Shown here piece after piece: positions 12,034 through 24,892 of a DNA stretch of 64,000 bases. The stretch covers positions 13,640,001 to 13,704,000 of the forward strand of contig OY540812.1 in NCBI GenBank assembly GCA_961205875.1, written 5' to 3'. The notes under the pieces are model-generated. The model searched no databases and was not told where the DNA came from. It saw nothing but the letters and a program-made list of their open reading frames with translations. Position 1 is the stretch's first letter. Each line of letters begins with the position of its first letter. The position numbers and the translations under genes are program-made. The DNA comes from Sialis fuliginosa (lineage: Eukaryota > Arthropoda > Insecta > Megaloptera > Sialidae).

Positions 12034-15000
12034 TATTACAAGTTTACATAAAATAACATAATTTCTGACGTCTAATAATTATATTGATTACTATCTACAT
12101 AAAATTATGTTTATATCTGAATTTTCTTGAATTCAAAAAATAAATGCATCTGTCTTATAAAAACTAACTATAAACAGATCTTCAAAGAATAATTTTTTTG
12201 TAATTTATTTCTTGAGATTAATATTATAATTTGGTTAAAATTACATTCTATATAGTACTAAACATATTTCCTTTAAATCGTATTAAATCTGCTATTCAAA
12301 TCAAATAAGTACGTTCACAACTTTTTATTTTTTAATCGTTATTTTTTAAGTTATATAAATAAAATAATTTTTTTAATGAAAGTAGTTATTTTTTTTGTAA
12401 CATTACAACCGGAGCCGCCTCTGTTACCAGGTAAAGTTAGTGATGCATACAGATACCGTATTGAAATTATTCTAGACTGGAACACTTTCATATCATATAT
12501 TTATGACGGCTAATTAAAAAAACAACATAATTTAAATACCACATTTTTGTTGTTTACGACATTGATACTGAAATTATATAGCTATCTAAATCAGAAGAGC
12601 ATCTCTAAATTGAAATAAATGTCTAAATATATTTGTTTAAGTTTAATGAATATGTATATTGTGTACGCGTACGTACAATGTGTATATACAATAATATACA
12701 TACACATATAATAAACTTTAGGTATACCTATACAGTAATATACACGTACAATATGAATTTTAAAATTTTAATCATTATAAAATACATAATAAAATTTTTA
12801 ATATAATAAAATATTAAGACCAAGAACTGTTATAAAATTCTATCAAGAATGATATTTTTTTAATTGTAAGAAATTGGTTTGTTATATATAATTAATTATT
12901 CACCTATAATTTATTAATACTAAAAACCAATAAAAACAATTTTTTAAACAATAAAAAATAAAGTTATTATATTTATTATTTATACAAACATACTGAAAGC
13001 AAAAGCGTTTCAAACAAGTTTAAATTTCATAAACTAAAATAAAAAAATATATAATCAATAATATTTAATACGATCCTGTTCACATCAGAAGATGCAGCTA
13101 TCAAAAAAAACGAGATGTAAGATGCATTAACATTTTACTTTCATGTCTTAGCATTTAGGAAGTTTTCGAAAAAAAACTGAGGTAAACAGCCTTGTAACTT
13201 TCATTTTCGATATTTTGAACTATTAACGATCCCCATAATAATTAGTGTACATAGTTTATTGTTAATAGCTGGGATCTTCTCTCAAAGTTCAAACACATAC
13301 AGTCAAATGTACATACATAAATTATTTTAAATCACTTCAAGTTAATTGAAGCATTTATGAACTTAGAAATGAAATTTCTCTTTTGTGAATGATTAATTTT
13401 GTTTTATTTGATATTTATTATGATTATTATTAAATTCATTAACTTTGTTTAAATATTAACATTATTTATAATAATTATTATAACAATTTAAATATTATCT
13501 ATTTATTTGATTTATATTAATTAAAAACATACATTTAATTGTTCTTTATGTAATTTGATAACATTTAACAAATACAAATTTTAATGAAGTAAATTATTAT
13601 TTTTTTATTTAACCATATGTGTCTGTAATTATCTTTAAAACAACTCCAAAAATGTATTTTGTAAATAAAGTTAACACATTTATTCTTAATTTGACCAAGA
13701 AATCAAATAATAATTTTAGAAACCTTAAATATGGCATCCATTTATTATTTAAAAAAAGTTTCCTATTTCATATCAACCTGCACATCACTAACTTTTCATT
13801 TATTTTGAATCCTCGTAGACATCCTATATATGTATGTAGTATGTATAAATGTATATTCTTTGTACATATAATATATAGATACATAGGTACATACAAAACT
13901 GAACTGTTAGAAAATAGAACTAAAAAAATATATTAATAAAAGTAAAAGCTATTTGTGTTCTATAACATAATTAGGTACAAATGACTTAACTCTGGAAGAC
14001 CTACGTTAATAATAATAATGTTTTAAATAATAAATTGTACAAAAATGTTATTAATTTTAATTAACACATAATTTCTGGTAAAACTATACAAACATTAAAA
14101 CAAAATTGGCGAAACAAAATGTTAATTTATTCAATTGTAAATTAAAATAATACATTCCAATGCAATCTGGTGATTAATTTGCACAAAATATATAGACTCG
14201 TGTTACACAATCTCACCACACATATTTAAAATTTTAATAAATCATACCATTACAAATATGTAACATAGCTTCACATTTATGAGTGCCTATCGTAAGGCGT
14301 ATTCACATGTATACAGTCTTAGACCGTGCCACAATAGAACTCTTTAATTGATGGCTATAAAAATAAGTGTATTTCAAAAAGAACTTTCACTGCCTAATTG
14401 AAGCATCGTTCATTATTTTATTTGAACAGACGATCTATTCCAAATATCATCAGCTGGTCTTTTGTATGGGAAAACGATTTAATATGTAGTATGATCGGTT
14501 AAAATTATGATTGGAAACGTTTTGTAAAAATATTAGATACTATAATAGTCATTGAACTCATGTTGAAGTAATAAAATATGATATGAGAAAATATGATGAT
14601 GAACATTTTATTTTCCGTTGCATGTTTCTAAAAAGTTGTAGTATAGCTGCCGGTGAAAGAAACAAAAGGTTGCAGTTGTTGCTTATTTCCATTTGAAGCA
14701 ATAAATAACATACAAAAAAATAGGAACAAAGCGAAAGAATTATTAAATTAAAAACACTTCCTAATAAGAAATAAAATAATTCGCAGCATCCTAGTATAAG
14801 TATGTAACCCTTGCGTGATTTTATTAAAGATATAAAATTTGAGATTCTTTAAGTTCAGTGCATTCAATAATATTTTTTTGGTTATTTTAAGAAAATATAA
14901 AATTTCGCCATTGGAATACAATTTGTTCTTGCAAATATACAAAACCACAACAACCAGAAATAAAAATAAAACGTATATCAGATATGTTTCTTGCGTGCGG

Positions 15001-15137
15001 ACAAGAAGTTTATTCTTGTTGACATCAATTCGCCTTATTATTTCTAAACAATTAATTTATCACTAATTAATGTATAAATATTTGTATAGAAATTAATAAT
15101 TTGCAATAATTATACCAATACCATTTATTAGGGAACC
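12034..15137. other. AT-rich non-coding stretch
   Basis: Long A/T runs and TATATAC/GTACATA simple-sequence patches (for example about 12660-12760) and no credible exon. The open frames near 13.6 and 14.8 kb have AT-driven composition and no splice partners. Confidence 0.45.
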
Positions 15138-15394
15138 AGACAAAAGTCGATATGGACAAAAGACCGACATAGACAAATAGGGATATGCCAAACATTGCCG
15201 ACTCCCAAAAAACCAACATTTGTTGATTAAACTATAAAAATATAATATTTTTTTTTACATTTGTATGTATTTTTACACATAAAAAATATCAATAGTTATT
15301 TTCATTACGATCCTGACCTAAATTAAAATTGAACAGATTACCGGATATGTATGTGTTTTTTATGTCATCGTTTTGTCAATGTCGAATTTTGTCT
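15138..15394. mobile_element. Possible small inverted-repeat element
   Basis: The left end AGACAAAAGTCGATATGG and the reverse of the right end (CGAATTTTGTCT) share about 10 of 12 bases. The interior repeats similar GACAAA words. No target duplication is clear. Confidence 0.35.
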
Positions 15395-16124
15395 AACAAT
15401 TAGTCAACTGACAATGAGAAGAACTACAAATTTTACGACTTTTGGAAGTCGATTTATCAATAATTAATACTTAATTTGAGCAATTGTTAGTGGAGTTGTC
15501 ATTTTTACACTTGAGCAACTTTGTTAATAAAATAATTTTATATTATATCTACTGCAAAGTATTATTTTCACATTATTGAAAACTTGATGTGAAATAGTTT
15601 CATACTGTGTAATGATACTCTTGTAACTGAGAATTGACTCAACAATAGGACTTCAGAAATCAACTTGTCGCAAGTAACTTTATAAATATTATACGTGAAT
15701 GTTACATACGTTACATACATATGTATGTAGTTCCTGCACGTAACGACAGGTGTCTATACTGTCGACCGGAACTGACTGATCTCGCATGTCACATGTTTGT
15801 GAAATTTTGTTCAAAATAATAAAAACAAGCGATTGTTTATTAATTCATTTGGTTTATATCAGTCATTGTCATCATCATAGTAAATTATAAAGGACATAAA
15901 TAACGACAAGCATATCTCGTGGCTCATCACAGGCTTCCGTTGTTGCATTTTTTTAATTAGAAGAAGACAAATAGGATAAATATACATATGCATTAGGTAC
16001 TGAAAATTGGAATTTTTTAATCATTTTAATTAGAATTTACAATATTGCATACATTTTTAAATGTTGTACATATTTTAACTGTAGAGATTGAAATACCTGA
16101 TATGATAAAGAACGTTGATCACAA

Positions 16125-16420
16125 GTAAAACAAAACAGTGGCGTATATACCCATGTAGAAAATTACAAAGGGGCCAATACTAGCCAACACTGGGTCAAGA
16201 TATAAATGATAACTTCGTTCAAGATTCGACCAAGGCTTATCGTACAAGATTTGGCACAATCTTGAGTAAAGAATAAGTGATAGAAGCTCGGTATCTGAAG
16301 GTTGGTCTAGACGGGGACCGTTATCAAAAAAACAACACTGGCAACCCAATATTGGACCAAGCTTGGACCCATCGTCAAGACTGGCATTTCCTACATGGGT
16401 AGTTACAGAGGGACGCAAAA
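16125..16420 (-). repeat. Unclassified repeat with a 99-codon open frame
   Basis: The - strand is open across this patch, but the peptide reads as stacked variants of short DNA words (TTGGTC, AATATTGG, GGGTC, AGCTTGG), as in non-coding insect repeats. CCATGTAG near 16151 and CTACATGG near 16392 face each other, suggesting element ends. Not treated as a gene. Confidence 0.4.
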
Positions 16421-16429
16421 TGGGAATAT

Positions 16430-18616
16430 AAGAGCTATATGAGGATTAAAAAGTGACATAGGACTAAAAAAAAGGCCTTCACAAAGTTCTACTAAATCAG
16501 CCAAAAGTAGAAGAGTAAGTATGTATTTTAAATTATGTTTATAAAATATTTATTCTAAACATAAATTAATATTACATTTATAAATATATGAAAATTTCTT
16601 TTTGTTTTGTTGAAATAAAATACCATGTTTTATTGCAGCTATTTATAATATTTGTAGGTACATACATGCTATACGAATGCCTAGATACCTATTTCCTAAA
16701 AAATTATATATTTATTTGTGTTAAGGTTTGCAGACAGAACATTTAAAATAATTAAGCATTATTTCTTCAGACCCATTTGTCGCGTATTTTTACCGGATAT
16801 CTCTTGCTGACAATAGCAATAGAAAACCTAACAAGAGTATAGATTTTAAATAATATACATATGTATACGAGTATCTTTAATAAAATGTTTATTCGCATTG
16901 ATCATTTCATCTCAGTACGCTCAATAATGCTCATAGGAATGTCTAATTAAAATGAATATTTGATTAGTATTTATTTCACTTTTTAATTTTTTAACGTTTT
17001 CACACTTACGTGTATGTACGATGTATAATACAATATTATTAATGCAGTCTATTTATTTGACACACATATTATATCATAACCAACTTTTACTGCGTTGTCT
17101 ATAAAAATCATTCTAGAAAAATACAATTGTTAACTGTGTTAATGCGATTCTTAATATGCTATGATATATTGTACTAACGCAAATTAATCGAATGTTTCAA
17201 CAAATGTCAGCAATATTGTGTTTGCAGAGTTGTATTAGAGTTAATATAAATGTATATTAAAAATTTAATATCAGTAAAATGAGTGTTATATATCATTTAT
17301 TATAATCTTACTGTAAATATGTATTTAAAAGAAAGAGTCGATAATTCAATGTTAATTGATTTCAATCAACTAACAAATAAAAATGTTATAAAATTTGAGT
17401 AAGGTCAAAATTATTTAGAAAAAAAATTATTTCCGAAATATTATAAAAAAATGATTTTAAATGGTTGTGATTTGAAGATTATTTATTTAAGATATGATAT
17501 ATTTACAGTACATATAGTGTATGTACATTTTAAAAGTGTTCCATCATTATTGTACAAATTATATGTTTATTACAATTTTATAACTTAAAATATGTCGATA
17601 AAAACTAAACTTTCTAGACTAGTTACGACATACTAGACTCTAATTTGTGTATATTGTATACCTTACCTTAATACGCCCCAGCATGCGTACATTATTTATG
17701 ATTTATGAAGTCATGTAGGTTTTTTAGATCACATTTTTATGACACTCGGACAATTTTGTTTATTTTCTCTTCATTAATACAAATGTATGTAGTATTTAAG
17801 TTAATATTCGTAGTTTTTGGATTTGTAGAGTAGGTAATAGTTTACCCTAGTTTTTTTTAGAATAATTAATGACTACCCACTACAGAGAAAATTTCAAATA
17901 ATTAGTTATAACTGATTTAAATTTGAATTTAAAGATATTATCTACATTATATTATTTGTTTTTATTTTAAAACGAAATGATTAAGAAGAAATATATATGT
18001 ATATATATTATGACATAACATGATAAGTGACTTTTTAGCCTTTTCTGTTGGGTAAATTCTTATTCTGATTTAGTTTCATATATACACTTCAAACTTTCCA
18101 GACTCCTGAAAAATTAGTAAGTTGTTACGTTATTTATCATGTTATGACCTATAAGCATCAATATAAAGACACAATAAATGAATATATTCTCATAGGTATT
18201 CATATATACGTATACTATATCCTCCATAGTTTGTAAGCAAATGTGCGGTTTGCTTATTGCGCGTGTCGTCACGAAACCTGATACAGCAGGATTTTCTGCA
18301 GGATGCTAACATACTGGTGGGAATGATCCACCACATCCTGTCAGTCAGAAAGTCTCAATTTTTTTTCTAGCGAATTATAAGTTCTTATTAATCAGATAAA
18401 TAAGATGAAATCAAAGAAATGATGACTATTGTTTTAAATTTAGTTTTGACAAAGCACAATTTTATGCAATGTAAAGCAAAAGTTTACGTAACAAATACAT
18501 ATACTTATTAGAATATATTTTTAAATGAAAACTGCACTTAATTTTAGTGTAGATTATTTTCTACATACATATCTTCCCTAAGTTATTGATCCTTAATATT
18601 TCATGAATAAATATAA
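16430..18616. other. AT-rich non-coding stretch
   Basis: No exon or repeat structure recognised. 18225-18350 is a slightly GC-richer patch of unknown nature. Confidence 0.4.
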
Positions 18617-18794
18617 CATAAATAATTTAACTAGTAAAGTACTTAAAGTACTTAAGAAAAACTTCATATTTAAAAATTGCTTGAAGTACTACTTTTTTAA
18701 ATTTATTTGAAAATTGCAAAAATTACTTGGTACTTAAAGTATTTTCACTTAGTGCTTGGTACTTGTATTTCAAGTAGTTTTGTGACAGCTCTGG
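18617..18794 (-). mobile_element. Probable hAT-like remnant, one end
   Basis: Read on the - strand it starts CAGAGCTGTCACAAAACTAC and then repeats AAGTACTT words, a pattern of non-autonomous hAT elements in insects. The other terminus was not found. Confidence 0.35.
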
Positions 18795-19793
18795 TTTAAA
18801 TCATATCAATCCGATATGTTAAAAGGTTCTATGTAGGTATGCCAAACATTTAAATTTTGATAAGATGACTAATAAAAGGTGAACCTTGTAAGACTAGAAC
18901 GAAGATATGTACAAATTGTAGATTTCTATTCATATGATTCTAAAACATATATTTGTCATAGGTAGTGTGAATTTATCCTAACAATTGCACAGATCATTTA
19001 TTCTGAATGATGTAAGCTGAATAATTACAACAAAGAGAAAAAATAATTGAATTGTATTCCAATGCTAATTATACAATCAGAACAGCAATTGTGTGGTAAA
19101 GCACAGGCCTTGAAAGTGCTCAAAACAAACCGCGACGGATCAAAACAATCGTTTGTAACGTGCTAGAACAAAAAGTGGAAAATGTACCTGAAACGTATAT
19201 TTAGTTATAAAAAATAAACGTAAATATAATTTTTGTTATAGCATCAGGATCAATAAAAAAAAATTAACATCAAAATTATCTATGACGAAAGCTAAAACAT
19301 GTTATTTCGTTTGATATGCGTGTATTAACATATTAAACTGCGTGTTTTTATTTAAAAAAAAATTAACAAGTATGAAATTTTAAATAACTTATTTTATTTT
19401 TTATTTTAATTATATTATTTTCTGAATCTGATATTTGTCACGAAAAAAAAGGATAAAATATGTTATATTTGTATATATTAAGGCTGTTGTATCCGGCGTA
19501 AATTCAATCATTTTTATTGTTTACCTCTCTAACATGATATCGTATTGTTACTTTTACCTAAAGCAAGAGCAATATTGTTTAAATTTTAAACAGAGAATTT
19601 ATTATTTTCATCCAAAAATATTGTTTTAAAGAGAAACAATAATATATTTGAATTAGGATTATATTATATTATATATAAGTTATAAATAAATAGCTAAAAC
19701 AGTATTTTTTAAAGAATTCTTATATATTTAAAACTTCGGTATTGGTTAAAACAAAAATTAATACATTATAAGAAAAAGGCACAAAATTACATA

Positions 19794-19937
19794 CAGTAAG
19801 ATTGAATCTTGGTTTCCGGGTATAAACTACGTCGATTTGGTCGTTTTCCGGATCAACGTTTCGTCATACATAGCAGTGGATATATTCTGGGTTTTTTGTA
19901 AAACTGTACTTAACTAGAAGCCAAGATTAATATCAAG
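19794..19937 (-). mobile_element. Penelope-like repeat fragment
   Basis: On the - strand, CCACTGCTATGTATGACGAA then ACGTTGATCC and ACCCGGAAACCAAGATT match 56820-56885 (CCACTGCAATGTGTGACGAA and so on). The hammerhead-like first box is mutated here (CAGAATA instead of CTGAAGA). Confidence 0.5.
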
Positions 19938-20010
19938 ATCACCACACGGAAGTTTTAAAATAGTTTAGAAATAGAGTACAGTTATTCACAATCAACAACG
20001 ATAATTTAAA

Positions 20011-20220
20011 ATGAGTTTAAAAAACAGCATTTATAAAAAGGTTAAAAACGAATTGAAAAAATCAGCGAAGAAGGAAGCACAGAAACCTGTCTCATTGTTA
20101 TTAAATGATAAAGTTCAACAGGTTGTCAAAACGCACCGGTATGATGGGACTGTCCCATTGTGCGAGGTGAAAGCAAGCGGGGTGTGGGACTTTCACTGGG
20201 ATCGCCCGGCTATCATCTAA
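20011..20220 (+). CDS. Putative small protein, 69 aa, single exon
   Basis: An ATG in a fair context (TTTAAAATGAG) opens 69 codons ending in TAA. The N-terminal third is very lysine-rich and helix-prone (KKVKNELKKSAKKEAQKP, no signal peptide). The C-terminal half contains THRYDGTVPLCEVKASG and VWDFHWDRPAII, which looks like a folded or conserved motif rather than random AT-rich translation. GC content rises sharply from about 20080 to 20260. A Penelope-like repeat fragment ends about 75 bp upstream, and strong hairpins lie 180 bp downstream. I know no family for it. It could be a real short gene, a retrocopy fragment, or the remnant of a mobile-element ORF. Confidence 0.45.
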   Translation: MSLKNSIYKKVKNELKKSAKKEAQKPVSLLLNDKVQQVVKTHRYDGTVPLCEVKASGVWDFHWDRPAII

Positions 20221-20399
20221 ATACGCACTTACATTCAGCGCATGCCTGTGCATGTGGGACGAATTTGTAATCGGTTTGATTTAAAAAATCACACGTTTCA
20301 TGTTAATACATCGGTCTAGTTTGTGAGTGAAAGAAAATGCTAGAATGGATATCGTTATTTTTTGTAGTGTCGTTGATTATTTAAATTGCTTTTAGCTTT

Positions 20400-20459
20400 C
20401 AAATATACATGGAAAAAGTTTTAATACAAAAGTATTGAAACTTTTTCCATGTATATTTG
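20400..20459. repeat. 28-bp hairpin with 4-nt loop
   Basis: Arms 20400-20427 and 20432-20459 are complementary at 27 of 28 positions around an AAAA loop. The stem core is ATACATGGAAAAAGTTTTAA. It lies 180 bp after the small ORF at 20011-20220. The loop is shorter than usual for a microRNA precursor. A recent foldback replication error or a tiny foldback element are alternatives. Confidence 0.8.
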
Positions 20460-20483
20460 ATAAACGTAAAAACGTTTATCAAA
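20456..20483. repeat. Second hairpin, 12-bp stem, overlapping the first
   Basis: Arms 20456-20467 (TTTGATAAACGT) and 20472-20483 (ACGTTTATCAAA) pair perfectly around AAAA. The last four bases of the preceding hairpin are shared, so the two could compete or stack. Confidence 0.75.
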
Positions 20484-20570
20484 TTTTTTAACGTGAAAAA
20501 GATTTATAAAGAATAGTGTAGTTGCTATTATCATAAATATAATTACGAAGATACTACTGATTTATAAATA

Positions 20571-20880
20571 ACTAGCTGACCCGGCAAACGTTGTTTTGCC
20601 CAAAAATAATTTGTTTAAAAATCCAAAAGACCATAAATACCATTTTCATAAATATCTAAACTCCAGCGTCACCTACCGGGTTCGTTTTTTGTAAAAATAT
20701 TTATTTTCACGTAATTAACATATATTCTGAATATAAGCCAAATCGGACCATAAATAAAATTTATCGAAATATCTCAACCCCAACGCCACCTATCGGATCC
20801 AAAAAAAAGATTAACTTATCGGAGAACCAAACGAACATATGGTGTGAATGGCTTCGATACGTCCAGTGATTAAAATATAA
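20571..20880 (+). mobile_element. RTE/SINE-like retroelement fragment
   Basis: ACTAGCTGACCCGGCAAACG then TTGTTTTGCCC is a well-known head of insect non-LTR repeats. CTATCGGATCC and GAACATATGGTGTGAATGGC follow. There is no intact reading frame. Confidence 0.6.
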
Positions 20881-20978
20881 AATAATTTTAAAACTTATTT
20901 GAAAAAAAATGGAAAAATAGTTACTGTTATTCATGTTTTGAAACTATATTATATTATTATAATAATTATAATTATAAA

Positions 20979-21262
20979 GGGTGCGATACCAAAAATGCGA
21001 CTTAGGTATATAGCATTGTAGTATTGGTCGAGCATAGTCGAAATCCAAATTTTTGGAATTTTCTGCTTAGCAGTTTTTGTTTATGTAGGTCGCTTTTTTG
21101 GTACCGCACACTTTTTTTGGAAAAATTTAACCTAAACCCAAAATTCAAGCTCAAATTAAAAAAAAAATTAGTAAGCGGAAAATTCTAAAAATTTGGATTT
21201 AGAATATATTTACCAATACTACAATGCTATATATAGGTCGCTTTTTTGCCTCCACACTTTTT
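20979..21262. mobile_element. Inverted-repeat element, about 284 bp
   Basis: The left arm 20979-21070 and right arm 21168-21262 are imperfect reverse complements. TATAGCATTGTAGTATTGGT matches the reverse of ACCAATACTACAATGCTATA exactly. A third copy of the terminal word (TAGGTCGCTTTTTTGGTACC) at about 21087 suggests nesting or arm duplication. Confidence 0.65.
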
Positions 21263-21279
21263 TTGTGTAACTGTGTAAT

Positions 21280-23860
21280 TCTTTATATCCTAAAGAATAT
21301 CCGGAACAATGTTTCCCTTATCTTTAAAATATATGGTGTTAAATGATAGGAATGAATTAGTAATATTATTACCCAAATAATGGATAAAAGCATTCATCTA
21401 TTTTTTATATGGTTGATGATATATTATTCTTTGAACAATCCAGTAATTTCAAGAAAACTTCATACGCACACATTGTACATTCTAATAATTCGTTACAAAA
21501 TTCATGTTCTAATAACTTCTGTAAGATATTATTATAAAATAATATTACATTATAAAACATAGGTGACATCGTATGACAGTGAAACAGTTACTTCCGTTTA
21601 TTTATTTTTAATAAATCATTTTTAATGACTATAAAAACTTGTATTAAGAGAAAGTAAACATTTTTATTTGACTTTTTTCTTATTGTATTTTATAAAAATT
21701 ACATACACAAGTACATAAATTGTAATTATTACGATAGATATCATAAAACAAAAAGGAAGACATTTTTTTAAAAATATATTTAATATTCCGTAACAATAAG
21801 ATTTTTTACCAACTTGTAATTTTGGAATTAGTGATTTAAATTTTTTATTTATTTTTTTATATTATTTTTGCCAATATTTTGAAGATTTTTTCATTCCCCA
21901 TTTAACTGCATTTTTAAGTATATTGTAAATGATTTTGTTAAGGTAAATGCAATTTTGTTCATCAATAATTGAATAAATTAATCAATAAAAATATTATGCA
22001 CTGTAATTTTTATTTTTCATTTATAAAAAAATCATATAGATATATTATGTTCTCTGGCCAGGTTTTAGTATATATTTTGTTACCTCATACATAAGGAATA
22101 AGCAGTGACGATAAAAGTAAAACAAGTCTGAAAAAATCGTAAATATCTCGGCTCCTATGCGAGATAGTGGATTGTTTTTCTGATGAAAATAATTACAATC
22201 CTCTATACGTGATAGGGGGTGAAATATTAATTCCCGCGGGAAGCCGGAGCGAATTCGCTAGTATCTATTATATATATAACTATAAGAATAAGGAAAATTT
22301 CGTAATATTTAGGTCTGGCTTGAAGTTGTGCTTTTTAAGGGTTCCAGTCTCCTCCTCCCTCTTTTCCGTTTCAGAAATCAATCATTTATGCATTCTTTCA
22401 GTTACATAGAGACTGCTGCTTACTTTAATAATTTTAAAAAAATGTAAAAGAAATTAGTGTTAAACTAATATTAACAGAATAACAAAACTATTTAAAAAAT
22501 GAATAAGTATTGAAATAAAAAATATTTCTTAGTTCACAATTTTTTTAACAGTGAAACAATGAGAAAAACTGTTATTTAGAAGGTTCATAATAATTAATAA
22601 TGTTTACTGTTTTTGTAATTAAACAGTACCTACATATACAAGAACATGCGTATTTACTTACACACATCATTGTGTATACATAGGCAGAACCGTGTTAGGA
22701 AACATTAACCCTTCAACCGTTATAGTCATTAGACCTGCTTTCCATATGGCGTTGCGTGAACCACATTTACGCATATCTGTTAATTATTTATTATCAATCA
22801 GTTACGCGACGATTACCTTACCTTTTTGTATACATTATTTAAATATTTATACATTGTTTTAAATTATGAAAAAATATGAAGAATGTATGAATATATATGT
22901 ATAATATAGGAAATCATAAATAAAATATGAGATAATTATGTAAATTTTGTTTGGATATCAATCATTTCTACCGATCGGATTCTAATCGTTGCGATTTTGT
23001 TACAGAATTTAGTCTTAATGTTAGTATATTACCATTAAATCTAGAACACAAATATACTTGAAATGGGCTGTTAGATATTTAAAAAGATCGTGATGTAATT
23101 ATAATAATAAATTAATTTTTGTTATATATGTTTTTTGGTTTATTTATTAGAGCGTTTATCAGCTATGCCCTGGACCGGCCTTAACGAGTCTGGCACCTTA
23201 CGCGAGATCCCTCTCTCCTTGGACCATCAATAAATAAAAGTCAAACATTAAAAATACATTTAATAACTTATAATGAACTTTTTACACTAATACTAATTAG
23301 AGTCAAAATAGTAAAAAATATTTAAAGAGTTACGTTAAATTACCCTAGCAATGAAAGAGCTTTTTTTGTTTAGCCCCTACTGTGTACTCAATGACGCCTG
23401 CTTCATAATATAATAATATTAATAATAAATAATGAATGTATTAAAAAAAAATCTGTAAGATGTATACAACAATGTAATAACAATAATTTAGGAATACTGA
23501 GCTTAATTATTATTTACTGATTTCGATATGATGTATTATTAAAAAAATATTAAACATATATAAAAAATATGGCACGGTCAAATAAATAAAACGTTTTATT
23601 ATATTATAAGTATTATGATTTTTCTGATGTTGATCTCTCATAAATTTTTTTCGAATAAGCACATTTAACCACAATAAAGACTTTCCCAATCACAGCTATA
23701 CACATAAAAATAAACTTTAACCAGTAATAAACGAACAATAAAATTAAATTCGAAAATATATTGACGTATCTGGAAAGTAAAAAAAATACGCACACAATAC
23801 AACAATAATTGACCTCGTGACATTAAGGTTCAGTAATCAATCAATGAGTAGCAGCAGCTA
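21280..23860. other. AT-rich non-coding stretch
   Basis: Apart from the repeat at 22045-22160 and a GC-richer patch at 23160-23220 of unknown nature, nothing is recognised. Confidence 0.4.
22045..22160 (-). repeat. Reverse-oriented copy of the 2.2-kb repeat
   Basis: TCTGGCCAGGTTTTAG through GCAGTGACGATAAAAGTAAA matches the reverse complement of 2165-2280 with scattered differences (CAGTGACGATAATAGTAAAT there). It is a decayed fragment of the same retroelement family. Confidence 0.6.
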
Positions 23861-23869
23861 TTATTCTGC

Positions 23870-24020
23870 AAACAGTACCGTCATTTACCTACAAATCAGT
23901 TACCGGAATGTGGAACATCATTCGGAAAGCGCCTCTGTCGGTCAACTGACGAATTAGAAAGCTCAACAAACATTGCACGTGCGTGACACGTGCAAGCGCA
24001 CGTAAAACAATACGTGAAAT
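23870..24020. promoter_or_regulatory. Candidate enhancer with paired E-boxes
   Basis: Two perfect CACGTG E-boxes (23976-23981 and 23987-23992) start 11 bp apart with a GCGTG core between them, in a CpG-richer island within AT-rich DNA. bHLH and bHLH-PAS factors bind such sites. Function here is inferred only. Confidence 0.35.
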
Positions 24021-24339
24021 GTGTGTGTAAGTTACATCTTTGGCGTGTAACTGTACTTAATTACAATGATTGGTTTCGATTTTCTAGATGGAATGATTAC
24101 AAATGCGAGTAACAAGTAAAATCAAAGGCAGTGGTATAACAACAATGCAGATAGGTATATTAAAACCATGGAAAGAATCCAGATACAAGTGACAAGTAAA
24201 ACCAATGCAGAAATATCAATAACATTTTTGATAATACAAAATTAGGTAGGTATAAGATAAAGTATAACTATATAAATTTTTTCTTATATTAAAATCAAGA
24301 GTGTTCTATATTTCACGTAATTTTTATTTCTATGTTACG

Positions 24340-24892
24340 AAGGAAATGGAAGTATTGTAATACCGTCGAAAAATCGTGTCCGAGATAAGAGTACTCCAGA
24401 TCTATTGATTTTGGGGCTAATCGGATTAGGGGTTTTGAAAAAATTCGAAATTTTGTAACTTTTACCGTCTAAAAAGTGAACGTTGCGAGTATTATCTCTA
24501 TTATCTATAGAGATATTATCTATCTAATTTTGATAAGACTTGGTACATTTGCAGTGAAATTGAACCTAAGGGACATTTATTTTTTGTACGTGCCTAAACA
24601 GCTATTGAAGGGGTGAAAAACACCCTCAAAATTTGATTTTTAAATACTAATTAATACGTCATTTATTTATGTTGCCTTGGAAACAAATGCAACTAAATTC
24701 AAATTGTAAAATTAGTTACTCTACGAATGTGTATTATGTTTTTGACATTAGGACATTAAAAAACTAATATTTATAATACAAAGGTGTGTTTTATTTCTGA
24801 CAAATCCCATTGAAATTTTTCATATATTAAAAATTATTTAAAAAGATATTAAAAAATATGGAAGTCATGTATGGTTCTCCATACCGATATTT
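24340..24892 (+). repeat. Mobile-element remnant containing dispersed repeat copy 2
   Basis: 24733-24892 matches 261-376. The preceding 24340-24720, with CCGTCGAAAAATCGTGTCCG and GGGTGAAAAACACCC, reads like part of the same kind of non-coding insect element. No ends were resolved. Confidence 0.5.

Noticed and set aside
11215..12418. Larger hAT element starting CAGTGGCGGTC and ending GCCGCCTCTG around the 755-bp element
   Set aside because: End similarity is short and no target duplication is present.
13619..13936. 105-codon open frame on the + strand
   Set aside because: Starts at a non-ATG codon and is rich in Phe/Ile/Asn/Lys as expected of random AT-rich DNA.
16119..16418. 99-codon open frame on the - strand
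   Set aside because: The peptide is made of repeated short DNA words and shows no domain; the patch looks like a dispersed non-coding repeat with facing ends.
20400..20459. microRNA precursor
   Set aside because: A four-base loop and an almost perfect stem of 28 bp do not fit animal microRNA precursors.
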